A DNA stretch of 64,000 nucleotides from Paludibacter sp. 47-17 (GTDB lineage: Bacteria; Bacteroidota; Bacteroidia; Bacteroidales; Paludibacteraceae), in NCBI GenBank assembly GCA_001898935.1, contig MKVT01000015.1:1-64000 (forward strand). Reading direction: 5' to 3'. Both the position numbers and the translations under genes were made by a program. This document shows, piece by piece, positions 16,450 to 25,186 of the stretch (the first letter of the stretch is position 1; each line of letters opens with the position of its first letter). Under the pieces are notes generated by a model. It did not search any database, was not told where the DNA came from, and saw only the letters and a program-made list of their open reading frames with translations.

Positions 16450-17382
16450 ATGAGTCGTTTATACAATATCTACAGCCGTGAGGATTTGATCAAACAGCGC
16501 CTGGCCGAGCGCTTTACCCGTAAAACTGTTTCGTTTTACCGGTATGTGCAACTGACTGATGTGTATGAGTTGCGCGATCGGCTGTATGCCGATTGGTTCG
16601 ACATGGGCGTGCTTGGGCGCGTGTACCTGGCCGCCGAAGGGATCAACGCGCAGATTTCGGTGCCCGAACCCCGGATTGCCGATTTTATAGCATACCTCGA
16701 TGCCACTCCCTGGTTTGTCCATATGCCTCTGAAGTGGGCGGTAGAGGACAGTCATCTGTCGTTTCTTAAACTGAAAATGAAAGTGCGCCGCAAGATTGTG
16801 GCCGATGGATTGGAAGATGGAAGTTTTGATGTTACCAACGTGGGCCGGCATCTTACAGCAGCCGAATTTAATGCGGCGCTGGAAGATAAAGATACTATCG
16901 TGGTGGATATGCGTAACCAGTACGAGAGTGAGGTAGGGCATTTCGAGCGGGCCATTTGTCCGGAAGTAGAAACGTTTCGCGACGAGGTGGAATATGTAGT
17001 CCGGCAGTTGGAGGCGCACAAGGATAAGAAAATCCTGATGTATTGCACCGGTGGCGTTCGCTGCGAAAAGGCCAGTGCTTACCTGCGGCATCATGGTTTT
17101 CGCGATGTGAATCAACTGTACGGGGGCATTATCGAATATGCCCGTCAGGCCAAAGAAGAACAGTTACCCCTGAAATTTCACGGCAAGAATTTCGTGTTCG
17201 ACGAAAGACTGGGCGAACGGATTACCGACGAGATTATCGCGAATTGCCACCAGTGCGGAGCTCCCTGTGATACGCATACCAACTGCGCCAACGACGAATG
17301 CCATCAACTCTTTATTCAATGCCCGGCCTGTGCGGCGAAGTACAAAGGGTGTTGTTGCGAAAGCTGTGCGGCGAAGGTCTAG
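16450..17382 (+). CDS. trhO: tRNA uridine(34) hydroxylase (rhodanese-like)
   Basis: Prephenate-independent hydroxylation of U34 in certain tRNAs (5-hydroxyuridine formation), formerly YceA/UPF0176. Residues 1 to about 100 form the N-terminal acylphosphatase-like domain (LAAEGINAQISVP), followed by a rhodanese domain with the catalytic Cys199 in YCTGGVRCEKAS. The C-terminal tail is very Cys-rich (CHQCGAPCDTHTNC, CPAC, CCCESC) and probably binds zinc, common in longer members. I chose ATG 16450; the frame is open to 16399 but that part is the AIM24 remnant read in another frame. Before insertion of the RhuM segment the gene would have followed AIM24 closely and perhaps been the fourth gene of the operon. 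Confidence 0.87.
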   Translation: MSRLYNIYSREDLIKQRLAERFTRKTVSFYRYVQLTDVYELRDRLYADWFDMGVLGRVYLAAEGINAQISVPEPRIADFIAYLDATPWFVHMPLKWAVEDSHLSFLKLKMKVRRKIVADGLEDGSFDVTNVGRHLTAAEFNAALEDKDTIVVDMRNQYESEVGHFERAICPEVETFRDEVEYVVRQLEAHKDKKILMYCTGGVRCEKASAYLRHHGFRDVNQLYGGIIEYARQAKEEQLPLKFHGKNFVFDERLGERITDEIIANCHQCGAPCDTHTNCANDECHQLFIQCPACAAKYKGCCCESCAAKV

Positions 17383-17438
17383 AGTATTGTTCTTTCTTGT
17401 GTTCCGGGTTTTCCGATGTACTTATTGTTCATTCGATT

Positions 17439-17686
17439 TTATTTCATTCGACTCCCGATTTCTATCCTTCGCTCCTTCACTCCTGTGGCATGGCTCACTT
17501 TTTTTTCAAACTTGTTCACTGTTTTCACCTTTACATTGCTGATGGTTACGTTGTTCACCGGTAGCTTTTCGTTGCCCTTGATTTCGTAAATGGCATCGGC
17601 GCTTTCACCTTAATAGAGGTGTAGTTACCGGCCGAACCCGCCAGGGTTACACCCCAAAAAAAGAAACTCAAAAAAAACTTCTGCAT
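17439..17686 (-). pseudogene. Relic that resembles a GH28-type pectinase
   Basis: An ATG at 17686 begins a good signal peptide (MQKFFLSFFFWGVTLAGSAG), then NYTSIKVK, and the frame ends after 43 codons at 17555. If one G is restored within AAAGCGCC near 17605 the reading continues with GADAIYEIKGNEKLPVNNVT and ISNVKVKTVNKFEKKVSHAT to a stop at 17439. That second part resembles the tail of secreted GH28/right-handed beta-helix pectinases, where repeated NVTISNVKV strands occur. A full GH28 has over 400 residues, so the middle is missing: this looks like a gene with an internal deletion plus a one-base frameshift. It sits 36 bp downstream of the HTCS gene on the same strand and fills most of the only gap above 300 bp (17383-17721). 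The family call is tentative. Confidence 0.45.
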
Positions 17687-17721
17687 GACGATAGGAGTTG
17701 AGAAAGGTTGATTTCAGGAAT

Positions 17722-20700
17722 TTACGAATTCATATATTTCGAAGGCGAAGTGCCGTACTGCGCTTTAAAACACTTGCTGAAATAAAACGGATCGTTGATT
17801 CCCACCATATACGACACTTCCGAAACATTGTACTTATAGGTTTTCAGCAGTTCGGCCGCCTTTTGCATCCGGCGCATGCGCACAAACTCGTTGGGAGAAT
17901 AACCCGTGAGCGATTTAATCTTTTTGAAAAACAAGGTCCGGCCGGTGTTCAACATCCGGGCAAAATCGTCGACCGTAAATTCCGGATCCGAAAGATGATT
18001 GTCCAGAATATCTTCCACCTGTTGCAGGAAGCGGCAATCTTTTTCGAGCATCATGGGTTTGTTGTCGGCGTCGGTTACCTCGCAGGGAGCCGGTCGTTCG
18101 GTCTCGTCGGACATACTGAGCGGTGCCGCCGCATAATGCTGATGCAGTTTTTCGCGTTTTTCGAGCAACTTATTGATCTGCAGCATCAGGAATTTCATGC
18201 TGAAAGGTTTGGTGACGTAGGCATCGGCACCAGCATCGACACCTTCCGACACATGTTCGTCGGAGATATAGGCGGTAAGTAAAATCACCGGAATATGGCA
18301 GGTTTCAAAGTCGTCTTTCAATTTCCGGGTCAATTCGAATCCGCTCATTCCGGGCATCATCACATCGCAGATAATCAGATCGGGATCGTCTTTTGTACTT
18401 CGATCGATGCCTTCGACGCCGTCGGCCGCAGTTATGATTTCGAAATAGGGATTGAGTTTTACTTCGAGGAAGTCGCGGATGTCGTCGTTGTCGTCGATAA
18501 TTAGAACTTTGTATTTGCGTCCCGCGACCGGCACCAGAGGGACCAGTTCCAGCAAGGGATCCTGGTGCGGATCGTCGATAAACTCCGAAATTTTATACAC
18601 CTCACCCGATTCGGTATGCAGTGCTTTCACTTCCTGATTGACAAAGTCGTCGGGTTGATATACCCCGCTATCCAGGGGGAATTCGACGGTAAATACCGAT
18701 CCTCCGCCTTCATTCTCGCGGTATTCGACCTTGCCGCGGTGCAGGGCTGTGAACTCGCTCACCAGGTGCAATCCGATACCGGTACCCTGTTGCGAAAAAT
18801 TAATTTGCATAAACCGGCTGAACAATAAATCCTGTTTTTCTTTCGGAATACCAATCCCGGTGTCGGCTACCGATATCCGAACCACATGCTGGTCGTGATC
18901 GGCTTCCACCTCCATGCTGATTTGTCCGCCGCGGGGTGTAAATTTAAACGCATTCGAAAGCAGGTTAAACACGATTTTGTCCACCTTGTTGGTATCGAAA
19001 TACACCGGAAGGGTATTTTCGGAACTTATGAAATTGTACCGTATATTGGTTTTTGCAGCAACATTTTCGAAGCTCGTAAAAATCTTTTTCAGAAATTCGA
19101 TTCCCTCCACCCGCTGCAGGTTGAGTTTCTGTTTGTTGTTCTGCAGTTTGCGGAATTCGAGCAACTGTTCGATGAGTCGCATGAGGTGCGAAGTATTGAT
19201 GTCGATATCGGCAACCACTTTCTGCAAAGGTTCGCTCATTTTTGCTTTCAATTCCATCAGCGTATCCACACTTCCTTTAATGAGTGTGAGCGGGGTGCGG
19301 AATTCATGACTGATATTGGTAAAGAACCGTAATTTGTAATCGGTGAGCTGACGTTCGACCCTCACCGCATTGTCGAGCCGGTAAAAGTTGAGCGCTATCC
19401 TGATTCCCACATACACCAGCACCACGACCAGGATAAAGTAAATCCAGTAGGCCAGCGGCGATTTCCAATAGGGAGGTTTGATGACAATTTCGAGCAGGGT
19501 TTCGTTGTCGTCCCACACCCCTTCGCTGTTGATACTTTTCACCTTAAAAATATATTTACCGGGCGGTACATTCCGGTAGGTAGCCATGTTGTTTTCTCCC
19601 GAACTGATGTTCCAGCGGCGCTCGTAATTTTCGAGCATATACATAAACTGGTTGGCCTTGGGGTCATCAAAATTCAGGGTCGAGAATTCGAGGTGAAATA
19701 CCTGGTCGGAATGTTTCAGTACCACCTTTTCGGCAAAGGTCGACGATATTTTCAGCGGAGCATTTTTCGGAGCAATGGGTGCAGGGTCGTTGAATACCGA
19801 GAACCCGGTGATGATTACCTTATTGCTGGCGCTGACCTGATTGTGAACGTCGTTGGGTTTAAATACATAGAACCCGTTCAGGGTGCCCCAAATCATGCGA
19901 CCATCGCGGCACCTGATGCCGGCTGTTTCGGTAAAGATATTTGCCGAAAAATCGTTCGAAAATTTAAGAAACTGAAAAATCGAAGTAGCCGGATTGAATT
20001 TCAACAGTCCTCTTTCGGTACTGATCCACAGGTTGTGCTCGTCGTCTTCCTGTATAGTAAGGATATTATCATAGGCAATACCTTGCGGATTTTTAAACAC
20101 CTTGAACCGGCCGTTGCCGTTTTCCGATAGTCCCAGGAATAAATTGATTCCCCCTCCTGCCGTAGCCAGCCAGATATTGTTGTTGGAATCTTCGAAAATA
20201 TAGCGCACTTCCGGATTACTCAAACTTTCATCATCCTGGCTGTCGAAATTGAAATATTCGTACGACTTTTTGTCGACCATCAGCGAATCGGGGTAAAAGC
20301 GCATGACGCCGTTGGAGGTGGCCACCCACATTTTTCCCTTGCTATCCAGGTAAATATGACGTGCGAAGCGAATCCACTCGTCGTCGTCGAAAAAACTCCG
20401 GAACTTCGAGTCGTTCAATACCGACACCCCTCCGCCAAAAGTGGCCACCCAGATACGGCCTTTCCGGTCGCTGGTGATCCCAAACACATTGTTGTCGTTC
20501 AGGCTTCCCGGCTCATCGGAGGTGTGGTAGATGCGTTGTACCGTATTCTTATTTTCGGGAATGGATAATAATCCGCTTCCCCTTGTGCCGATCCAGAGCG
20601 TACCTTCTTTATCCTGAAACATGGCATACACGCTATAGATGTTTTCAAATTGGGTGGTGCGCGCCTTTAAATCGGGCGAATACTTATACAAATTACCGGC

Positions 20701-22080
20701 CTTGGTTCCCACCCACAGCTGTCCCGACCGATCCTCGAACAGGGTGCGGATTACGTTCCCGTTCCGGACCGAGCTGGTAGGGTCGGGCAATATTTGTTGC
20801 ACGTTGCGATTGGTGAAGCTCAGTTTATTGACCCCCATGTTTTCGGTTCCTACCCAGAGGTGTCCGTGCTTGTCGGTGAGCAACGATAATAAATAGTTGG
20901 CATTCAGGTTGTCGGGGTAGCGACTGGCCGGATAATGTTGCAGGCTTCCATCGGCACGGTTGTAGGCATACAAACCATAGCCATAGGTCGAAATCCACAC
21001 GTTCTGATGATCGTCGGCGGTGAATTGAAAGCGTTCGTCGTCGATAAGCTTCATAATTCCCGGAGGGATCAGCTGCAGCCGGAAGGTACGCAACTCGGTA
21101 TCGATCGACCACACATTCCCGCTGAAATTGGAGATCCACACCCCTCCCTTATTGTCTTTATGAAAACCGGAATTCCCCCGGATGACCGAATTAAACAGGA
21201 TATCGCCCTGAAACAGTTTTTTTTCGACCGTATTAATAATAAAAATACCTTTACTTACCGACGACAGGAGGATAAACCGGTCGCCCATCGACGTTGTGCG
21301 GTGGATGTCGTTGATTCCGGTTTCAAAAACCGCGCTGTTAAACCGGTTGTTGTTAAGATCGAAATCGACGATACGGCCGGTAACCGAAATAAAAAAAACA
21401 CGGTTTTGCAATTCATAGGCATTAATAAACACTTCGTTGCGCGTATTTTTCATCTCGTGCACCACCTTACCGTTCGGCAGTATCCTCGCCAGTCCCGAAG
21501 CCGTCAGAATCCAGATGTTTTTCAGTTTATCCTGGTATACCTGATTGATGGTATTGGAAGGCAAGGTATTCGTCGGTTCGCTTTCCGAATAATTGGTGAG
21601 TTGAATTTTGCCATCGTCGAGGAAGGAGAATTTCACACAACCGTTGTAGGCACTTCCCAGCCAGATATTTCCCTGGCGATCTTCATAATAGGAATTATGT
21701 TTGATAAAGAAATCTTCTTTTTTGTCGAAGATGGGGAGGAAGCTTTCGGTTTTGGGGTCGTAGCAATGAAAAATATCGCTGTAGGTGCGCACCCAGATAT
21801 GGCCGTGCGAATCTTCGGTCAGTTCCTTGATTTTTCCGCTGGTGAGCGAATTCGGGTTTCGGGTTTCGGGGATGATGGTTTTCATCCGGATACCATCGTA
21901 ACGGTTCAGCCCGTTGAGGGTACCGAACCAGATAAAGCCGGTCCGGTCGAGGAGCATACAACGAACGGTATTGTGCGAGAGTCCTTCGTTGGAGGTGATA
22001 TGTTGGATGGTAGGATGCGATTCGGCGCTGTACAGGTAAAAAGGGAGCAGCATCAGAAAAGCAATCAGGAGGTTGCGCAT
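17722..22080 (-). CDS. Hybrid two-component system (HTCS) regulator
   Basis: A 1452-residue one-protein sensor-regulator that detects an oligosaccharide in the periplasm and activates PUL genes. Order: signal peptide; about 750 residues of two-bladed propeller repeats with recurring G-IWVAT/LWIGT motifs (Reg_prop); a Y_Y_Y domain ending YIFKVKSINSEGVW; membrane helix about 876-897; HisKA with His925 in NISHEFRTPLTLIKG; HATPase with DTGIGIPKEKQ and GTGIGLHLV; receiver domain from about 1185 (IIDDNDD) with phosphoacceptor Asp1239 in CDVMMPG; AraC-type helix-turn-helix at the C-terminus (VSYMVGINDPFYFSKCFKAQ). All catalytic residues are present. It is divergent from the GH2 gene and sits at the edge of the RG-I gene block, so it most likely controls that block. 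Confidence 0.95.
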   Translation of the reverse strand: MRNLLIAFLMLLPFYLYSAESHPTIQHITSNEGLSHNTVRCMLLDRTGFIWFGTLNGLNRYDGIRMKTIIPETRNPNSLTSGKIKELTEDSHGHIWVRTYSDIFHCYDPKTESFLPIFDKKEDFFIKHNSYYEDRQGNIWLGSAYNGCVKFSFLDDGKIQLTNYSESEPTNTLPSNTINQVYQDKLKNIWILTASGLARILPNGKVVHEMKNTRNEVFINAYELQNRVFFISVTGRIVDFDLNNNRFNSAVFETGINDIHRTTSMGDRFILLSSVSKGIFIINTVEKKLFQGDILFNSVIRGNSGFHKDNKGGVWISNFSGNVWSIDTELRTFRLQLIPPGIMKLIDDERFQFTADDHQNVWISTYGYGLYAYNRADGSLQHYPASRYPDNLNANYLLSLLTDKHGHLWVGTENMGVNKLSFTNRNVQQILPDPTSSVRNGNVIRTLFEDRSGQLWVGTKAGNLYKYSPDLKARTTQFENIYSVYAMFQDKEGTLWIGTRGSGLLSIPENKNTVQRIYHTSDEPGSLNDNNVFGITSDRKGRIWVATFGGGVSVLNDSKFRSFFDDDEWIRFARHIYLDSKGKMWVATSNGVMRFYPDSLMVDKKSYEYFNFDSQDDESLSNPEVRYIFEDSNNNIWLATAGGGINLFLGLSENGNGRFKVFKNPQGIAYDNILTIQEDDEHNLWISTERGLLKFNPATSIFQFLKFSNDFSANIFTETAGIRCRDGRMIWGTLNGFYVFKPNDVHNQVSASNKVIITGFSVFNDPAPIAPKNAPLKISSTFAEKVVLKHSDQVFHLEFSTLNFDDPKANQFMYMLENYERRWNISSGENNMATYRNVPPGKYIFKVKSINSEGVWDDNETLLEIVIKPPYWKSPLAYWIYFILVVVLVYVGIRIALNFYRLDNAVRVERQLTDYKLRFFTNISHEFRTPLTLIKGSVDTLMELKAKMSEPLQKVVADIDINTSHLMRLIEQLLEFRKLQNNKQKLNLQRVEGIEFLKKIFTSFENVAAKTNIRYNFISSENTLPVYFDTNKVDKIVFNLLSNAFKFTPRGGQISMEVEADHDQHVVRISVADTGIGIPKEKQDLLFSRFMQINFSQQGTGIGLHLVSEFTALHRGKVEYRENEGGGSVFTVEFPLDSGVYQPDDFVNQEVKALHTESGEVYKISEFIDDPHQDPLLELVPLVPVAGRKYKVLIIDDNDDIRDFLEVKLNPYFEIITAADGVEGIDRSTKDDPDLIICDVMMPGMSGFELTRKLKDDFETCHIPVILLTAYISDEHVSEGVDAGADAYVTKPFSMKFLMLQINKLLEKREKLHQHYAAAPLSMSDETERPAPCEVTDADNKPMMLEKDCRFLQQVEDILDNHLSDPEFTVDDFARMLNTGRTLFFKKIKSLTGYSPNEFVRMRRMQKAAELLKTYKYNVSEVSYMVGINDPFYFSKCFKAQYGTSPSKYMNS

Positions 22081-22156
22081 GGTTTCTCGATTTAATTACC
22101 CCGCGAAGATAGCAAAATTCTCCATTTTTGGGGAAAGAAATGAATATATCTCATGA

Positions 22157-22172
22157 GAAATGTACACATTTC
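22157..22172. promoter_or_regulatory. 16-bp inverted repeat between HTCS and GH2 genes
   Basis: GAAATGT AC ACATTTC, perfect arms of 7 bp. It lies in the 154-bp divergent intergenic region, about 63 bp before the GH2 start at 22235. A related core ATGTACA occurs at 33327-33333 in the other divergent promoter region of the locus. Candidate HTCS or other regulator site; unproven. Confidence 0.35.
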
Positions 22173-22234
22173 CATTTTGCCGGAGGTATTTTGTAGCGTT
22201 CTTTGTAAAGTGCAAAACTCAATTACACGACAAT

Positions 22235-25126
22235 ATGAAATACGTTAGATCATTCTTGCTGGCCCTGTTGCTTAGTATGGCAATTCCTGCTCTGGTTGGA
22301 CAAACAGTGCCTCTTGGCGGCACCTGGAAATTTTCGCTCGATCCCGGTTTAAAAGGTATAGACGAACGGTGGCAGTTGCAGGAGCTGAAAGAAGAATTCA
22401 GGCTTCCGGGTTCGAATGTCGAGAACCGGAAAGGATTTGAGCCGACACTCGACACCCGGTTCACCGGCAGCATTTACGATAGTTCGTGGTTTCATAACCC
22501 GCATATGGAGAAGTACCGCCAGCCCGGGAAGCTGAAAATGCCTTTCTGGCTCACGCAGTTGAAGTATTTTACAGGCTATGGCTGGTACCAGCGCTCGTTG
22601 GCGATTCCCGAGGCGTGGAAGGGGAAACGGGTACAGCTTTACCTGGAGCGGCCGCATTTTATCACCCGTATCTGGATCGACGACCGGGAAGTGGGCGGCC
22701 GTGTGTCGCACAATACGCCGCATGTGTACGATCTGACTCCTTTTGTGGAAGCCGGTTCCGAATATAAGCTCACCCTGATGGTGAATAACCGGCTGAAGGA
22801 CATGGATGTGGGTACCAACTCACATTCGGTGACCGATCATACGCAGGGCAACTGGAACGGGGTGGTGGGCCGCATCGAATTGCAGGCCCGTCCGGCGGTG
22901 TATGTCGATGAAATTCAGGTATATCCCGACCTGCAGGCTAAGAAGGCGGTGGTGAAGCTGGCGGTGGCCAATCCTGGGGGCCTGAGCGGTAAAGTGCAGG
23001 TGCAGTTGAAAGCAGCCAGTTTCAATTCGTCGAAAAGTTATTCGTTTACCGCCGGTTTGCCGTTTGAGTTAGCCCCTGGCGATACGTTGAAAAATATAGA
23101 GCTGGTGTTGGAGTTGGGCGACAAGATGCAGACCTGGGACGAGTTCGATCCGGCGCTGTATCGTTTGCAGGCGGTGGTAACCAGTGCTTCGGGGGCCGAC
23201 ACTACGCAGACTCAGTTCGGGATGCGCGAGATCGCCATCGAGGGAAAGTGGATTTATGTCAACGGGCGTAAAACGCTGATGCGGGGTACGGTTGAAAACG
23301 CACTTTTCCCGCTCACGGGTTATCCTCCGATGGATGTAGCTTCGTGGGAACGGGTGTTCAGGATTTGTAAAACCTATGGGCTGAACCACATGCGTTTTCA
23401 TTCCTATTGTCCGCCCGAAGCGGCTTTCAAGGCAGCCGATCTGGTGGGGATTTACCTGCAGCCCGAGGGGCCGAGCTGGCCTAACCACAGCACACAGCTG
23501 GGTCGCGGTTATCCCATCGACACTTATTTGCTCGAAGAAACCAAGCGCATGGTACGGTATTACGGCAATTATGCTTCGTTTGTGATGATGGCGGCGGGCA
23601 ACGAACCCCGGGGCAACTGGGTACCCTGGGTGGGTCGATTCGTGGATTTCTGGAAGGCCGCCGATAAGCGCAGGATTTACACCGGAGCATCGGTGGGAGG
23701 AAGCTGGGCCTGGCAGCCTAAGAGTGAATATCATGTGAAGGCGGGTGCCCGCGGACTGGAATGGAGCCGCAGCCAACCCGAGTCGAATTCCGATTTCAGC
23801 CGGCAGATCGATACGGTAGGGCAACCTTTTATTTCACACGAAACCGGTCAGTGGTGCGTGTTCCCCGATTTTGAAGAAATTAAGAAATATACCGGGGTTA
23901 CCCGCGCCCGGAATTTCGAATTGTTCGAGGAGTTGCTTTCCGATCAGGACATGGGTGGTTTGAGCCGGCAGTTTTTGCATGCTTCGGGTAAGCTGCAGGT
24001 ATTGTGTTACAAGCATGAAATTGAAAAAACCTTGCGTACGCCCGATTATGCGGGTTTCCAGTTGCTGAGTTTAAACGATTTTTCGGGACAGGGTACCGCG
24101 TTGGTAGGTGTGCTGAATGCTTTTTGGGAAGAGAAGGGTTATGTTACGGCTCCTGAGTTCCGCCGGTTTTGTTCGCCTACGGTACCGTTGATCCGCACCG
24201 ATAAATTTGTGTACCGCAACAACGAGCGGCTGCGGGCGCGGGTCGAGCTCTCGCATTTCGGTGCGTTGCCTTACCACGATGTACGCATCGGCATGACCTT
24301 GCGAAGGAAGGATGGTCGTATTGTTCACGAGCAAACGATTGCCCGGGTGGATGTACCGATTGGGAGCAATATCCCGGCTGGTGAAGTGGATTTCGATTTG
24401 TCGGGGTTTAGTTCTCCCGAACAATTGAACCTGGAAATCAGGGTGGAAGATACCGGTGCGGTGAACGACTGGAATTTCTGGGTATATCCGGCAGTGCAGG
24501 AGTTACCGGCGGTGGGCGATGTGCACATAGCCCGCGGCGGGCTCGATGCAACGGCCCGTAAAGTACTGGCCAGGGGAGGAAAGGTGTTGCTGATGACGGC
24601 CGGTAAGGTGAGTTATGGAAAAGATGTGGTGCAGCAGTATCAGCCCGCATTCTGGAATACGTCGTGGTTTAAGATGCGTCCGCCGCATACCACCGGGGTG
24701 TTGATTCGCAACGGGCACCCGCTGTTTGCCGATTTTATCACCGACGATTGGGCGAATATGCATTGGTGGGAGTTGGTGAACCGTGCGCAGACGATGTTGC
24801 TCGACGATTTCCCGCGGGGATTCCAGCCGGTGGTGCAGCCCATCGACACCTGGTTTATCAGCCGCAAGCTGGGGATGTTGCTGGAGGCGAAAGTGGGTAA
24901 GGGCCGGTTGTTGATGACCAGTTTTGATTTGGAGAGCAATCCTGCCGATCGTCCGGTGGCACGGGCGCTTTACCGGTCGGTACTGCGGTACATGAACTCG
25001 GCCGAATTTAATCCTACGCAGGTGGTTCCCTTACAGGCCATCACCGATATTTTTGCGAAAGAAGCCGAGCCCTACAATTTCTTCAGCCGTACGAGTCCGG
25101 ATGAACTACGTCAAGGTAAAATCTGA
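22235..25126 (+). CDS. Secreted glycoside hydrolase family 2 enzyme
   Basis: A 963-residue protein beginning with a signal peptide (MKYVRSFLLALLLSMAIPALVGQ), so periplasmic or surface. The GH2 N-terminal beta domain (GGTWKFSLDPG, WYQRSLAIPEAWKGKRVQLYLERP, NTPHVYDLTPF) leads to an immunoglobulin-like domain and a TIM barrel. The acid/base is Glu457 in AAGNEPRGN and the nucleophile Glu536 in SHETGQWC. A long C-terminal extension with beta domains follows. The subgroup is not a classical LacZ; relatives occur in plant cell wall PULs and may be beta-galactosidases, beta-glucuronidases or related enzymes. Its place among PL11 and PL26 lyases suggests pectic side chains or unsaturated uronides as targets. 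The start at 22235 was chosen for the signal peptide. Confidence 0.85.
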   Translation: MKYVRSFLLALLLSMAIPALVGQTVPLGGTWKFSLDPGLKGIDERWQLQELKEEFRLPGSNVENRKGFEPTLDTRFTGSIYDSSWFHNPHMEKYRQPGKLKMPFWLTQLKYFTGYGWYQRSLAIPEAWKGKRVQLYLERPHFITRIWIDDREVGGRVSHNTPHVYDLTPFVEAGSEYKLTLMVNNRLKDMDVGTNSHSVTDHTQGNWNGVVGRIELQARPAVYVDEIQVYPDLQAKKAVVKLAVANPGGLSGKVQVQLKAASFNSSKSYSFTAGLPFELAPGDTLKNIELVLELGDKMQTWDEFDPALYRLQAVVTSASGADTTQTQFGMREIAIEGKWIYVNGRKTLMRGTVENALFPLTGYPPMDVASWERVFRICKTYGLNHMRFHSYCPPEAAFKAADLVGIYLQPEGPSWPNHSTQLGRGYPIDTYLLEETKRMVRYYGNYASFVMMAAGNEPRGNWVPWVGRFVDFWKAADKRRIYTGASVGGSWAWQPKSEYHVKAGARGLEWSRSQPESNSDFSRQIDTVGQPFISHETGQWCVFPDFEEIKKYTGVTRARNFELFEELLSDQDMGGLSRQFLHASGKLQVLCYKHEIEKTLRTPDYAGFQLLSLNDFSGQGTALVGVLNAFWEEKGYVTAPEFRRFCSPTVPLIRTDKFVYRNNERLRARVELSHFGALPYHDVRIGMTLRRKDGRIVHEQTIARVDVPIGSNIPAGEVDFDLSGFSSPEQLNLEIRVEDTGAVNDWNFWVYPAVQELPAVGDVHIARGGLDATARKVLARGGKVLLMTAGKVSYGKDVVQQYQPAFWNTSWFKMRPPHTTGVLIRNGHPLFADFITDDWANMHWWELVNRAQTMLLDDFPRGFQPVVQPIDTWFISRKLGMLLEAKVGKGRLLMTSFDLESNPADRPVARALYRSVLRYMNSAEFNPTQVVPLQAITDIFAKEAEPYNFFSRTSPDELRQGKI

Positions 25127-25130
25127 TTGT

Positions 25131-25186
25131 CGATGAGTAATTATCAATTAGTTGCGCCCCTGCAATTAATTGATAATTACTCATCG
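25131..25186. terminator. Long bidirectional hairpin between convergent genes
   Basis: 20 bp at 25131-25150 are an exact inverted copy of 25167-25186. Five more pairs (one G-T wobble) extend the stem to about 25 bp with a GCCCCT loop. It begins 5 bp after the GH2 stop and includes the stop and last codons of the PL26 gene on the other strand. AT-rich, without a real T-run; likely acts as 3'-end structure for both transcripts. Confidence 0.6.

Noticed and set aside
20935-22095. Plus-strand frame of 386 codons opposite the HTCS gene
   Set aside because: Mirror of the propeller repeats in the real regulator; the translation resembles no protein family.
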